A stretch of DNA of 64,000 bases from JACKIC01 sp964392305 (lineage in GTDB: Bacteria; Planctomycetota; UBA1135; UBA2386), in the NCBI GenBank assembly GCA_964392305.1, contig CAYMPV010000003.1, forward strand, positions 1-64,000, in the 5' to 3' direction. Both the position numbers and the translations under genes were made by a program. Under the pieces are notes generated by a model. That model had not been told where the DNA came from. It saw only the letters and a list, made by a program, of their open reading frames with translations, and made no database searches. How positions within the stretch are numbered: position 1 is the first letter of the stretch; each line of letters starts with the position of its first letter. Shown here piece after piece: positions 62,610 through 64,000 of the stretch.

Positions 62610-63998
62610 CTAGTGACCGATCGTGCCGTGGCCGGCGTTGCTCGCGGAGAGCCCGAGCGCATTGGCCGCCGGGTCGAACGCAAACGCCTGGTTGAAGAAC
62701 GACACGCCGGGCACGTTGGGCACGTTCCACGACCACACGGCACTGCCGAGCAGGTTGCTGACCAGATACGGCGCTTCGCCGCTGCACAGGATCGAGCAGC
62801 CCGGCGCGCCGAGCCCGCCGAGCGAGTACGGCAGCGGCGTCGGCCCGTAGCTCGTGTCCGACAAGCCGAGGAACAAGAACACCGGCCCCGTGAACGGCAG
62901 GTTGCCGAGCGCGAGTTCGAAGCTCTGGCCAACCTGCGGCAGCGAGCCCGATCGCGCCGCGAGCGTCGGCACCCCGCGGCTGCCGGAGCAACCGGTTCCG
63001 TAGGTCGTGTAGGCGGCGCCGGCACCGGACTCGAACTCCCAGGTGTCGCCGAGCGTGAGGTAGCTCGTGCTCGTCATGTAGTTCGTGCCGCCGAACAACA
63101 CCGTGCGCTGCCGGACCGGATCATGGGCCAACATCGCGCCGAAGCGCGGTGCCGGCGCGTTGGCGGACCCCAGCGCCGTCACCACGCCATCGCGGTAGCG
63201 CCAGGTGTGCGCAGGCTGCGTCGCGAGGTCGCCGTCGAACATCACCACGTCGCCGTGCGTCGTGTCCGCGACGAGCGCGCCCGGCGAGGTCGGGCCACCG
63301 GCGACCAGACGCTGCACCCAGTCCGAGCCGTTCCATTCGAAGAAGGCCCCGGGCCCGCTGCTGTAGGTGCCCGAGGTCGCCATCACGAGCCGGCCGCTGC
63401 TCGCGTCGAAAGCCATGCTCGGGTAGCGCGCCGGCCATGGCAGCAAGCTCGTCGACTGCAGGACCCAGGCAGCGCCGCTGAGCACGTAGGTCTCGCCCGT
63501 ATAGACCGGGAACGACTGGGCGGAGCGGTGGAGCCCGACGAAGAGCAGGGTCTGGTTGCGCACCGGGTCGTGCCCCATCGCGACGTCGCAGCAGTAGCCG
63601 TTGTTCACCGACGGGTTGGTGATGGGCAGATTGACCCACGAGGAACCGTTCCAGCCGTAGGTGTTGTCGCTGAAGAACAGCACCACCTGGTTCAGTTGCG
63701 GGACGAACGCCATCGCGCTGCGCGACGGATCCTCTGGGTTGACGAAGTAGCCGGTGGGACTCGAAGTTGCGTACTGCGTCCACGCCGAGCCGTTCCAGCT
63801 CCAGGTCGAAGGTGCCAGGCTGCCCCAACCCTGCCCGAGACCGCCGAACAGCAGCACGTAGTTGTGCACGGGGTCCCACGTCATCGCGCCGAAGGCGCGG
63901 TTCGCCGGTCGGGTCAACGGACTGGTCGGCGTCGCGTTGACCCAGCCCTGGGCAGCGACGAGGGACGCGAAGACGAGCGGAACGGCGGTGCGCAGCAT
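62610..63998 (-). CDS. Secreted Kelch-like beta-propeller protein with YGxGC C-terminal domain
   Basis: The 462-aa protein has a short signal peptide (MLRTAVPLVFASLVAAQ) and repeated Kelch-like blades: GAMTWDPVHNYVLLFGG, STWSWNGSAWTQYA, AMAFVPQLNQVVLFF, PSMAFDASSGRLVMAT, and AMLAHDPVRQRTVLFGGTNY. The D-P-x-R/V-x-x-x-V-L-F-G-G pattern recurs. The last 120 residues (TYGTGCSGSRGVPTLAARSG ... GAPGCSILCS ... ASNAGHGTIGH) carry the domain shared with the adjacent LamG protein. Its stop is 140 nt before the LamG start, so the two may be co-transcribed. An external adhesive or scaffold role is inferred. Confidence 0.78.
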   Translation of the reverse strand: MLRTAVPLVFASLVAAQGWVNATPTSPLTRPANRAFGAMTWDPVHNYVLLFGGLGQGWGSLAPSTWSWNGSAWTQYATSSPTGYFVNPEDPSRSAMAFVPQLNQVVLFFSDNTYGWNGSSWVNLPITNPSVNNGYCCDVAMGHDPVRNQTLLFVGLHRSAQSFPVYTGETYVLSGAAWVLQSTSLLPWPARYPSMAFDASSGRLVMATSGTYSSGPGAFFEWNGSDWVQRLVAGGPTSPGALVADTTHGDVVMFDGDLATQPAHTWRYRDGVVTALGSANAPAPRFGAMLAHDPVRQRTVLFGGTNYMTSTSYLTLGDTWEFESGAGAAYTTYGTGCSGSRGVPTLAARSGSLPQVGQSFELALGNLPFTGPVFLFLGLSDTSYGPTPLPYSLGGLGAPGCSILCSGEAPYLVSNLLGSAVWSWNVPNVPGVSFFNQAFAFDPAANALGLSASNAGHGTIGH

Positions 63999-64000
63999 GG

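Overview
The window is very GC-rich, densely coding bacterial chromosome. No rRNA, tRNA, CRISPR array, phage or intact transposase was recognised. Several features point to Planctomycetota, probably one of the uncultured or marine lineages. These are secreted proteins ending in the YGxGC...PGC domain, an ECF sigma factor fused through one membrane helix to a large exported region, a DUF1570-like protein, PilX-like proteins, and a GldAFG/DUF4340/DUF58/VWA cluster. The phylum call is inference from gene content. Starts were placed from overlaps, Shine-Dalgarno-like sequence and family length, because GC-rich frames stay open far upstream.

Layout. 0.1-1.7 kb: malic enzyme. 1.8-1.96 kb: a short inverted-repeat element. 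2-7.2 kb: an nrdR / ATP-cone / smc / unknown operon read leftward. 7.4-11 kb: mnmE, a flavoprotein, a 56-residue basic protein and an isolated rplC. 11.1-19.9 kb: ABC ATPase, permease, GldG and DUF4340, then a membrane protein, DUF58 and VWA protein, all leftward. 20-24.4 kb: rho, divergent from clpP and a secreted carboxypeptidase-regulatory-like protein. 24.4-30.2 kb: chemotaxis operon cheW-mcp-cheA-cheD-cheB. 30.6-33.6 kb: guaBA. 33.8-36.3 kb: a tandem pair of near-identical PilX-like genes. 36.4-39.7 kb: pgi with a small lipoprotein, and a divergent sodium/solute symporter. 39.8-43.9 kb: a secreted protein and the membrane-tethered sigma factor. 43.9-48.2 kb: small ORFs, murA, an APC permease and an NHL protein. 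48.2-55.3 kb: lipoprotein/amidohydrolase, a methyltransferase, a cytochrome-like lipoprotein/GalT-like/PhyH operon, and an NSS transporter with its small subunit. 55.3-64 kb: a frameshifted DUF1570-like gene, a DUF1648 protein, asnS, a DUF2167 protein, class I fumarase, and two secreted LamG and Kelch-like proteins.

Most genes are housekeeping: DNA segregation, dNTP control, tRNA modification, translation, termination, purine synthesis, peptidoglycan precursor synthesis and central carbon metabolism. Operons are tightly packed, often with ATGA or GTGA overlaps. Several genes are followed within about 20 nt of the stop by a GC-rich hairpin without a U-tract.

Most worth following up: the sigma-factor/TM/exported-domain fusion (40950-43868), the young PilX-like duplication (33790-36339), the second ATP-cone protein overlapping nrdR, the short element that supplies a neighbour's stop codon, the cytochrome/GalT/PhyH operon, and a 14-bp hairpin inside the chemotaxis operon.
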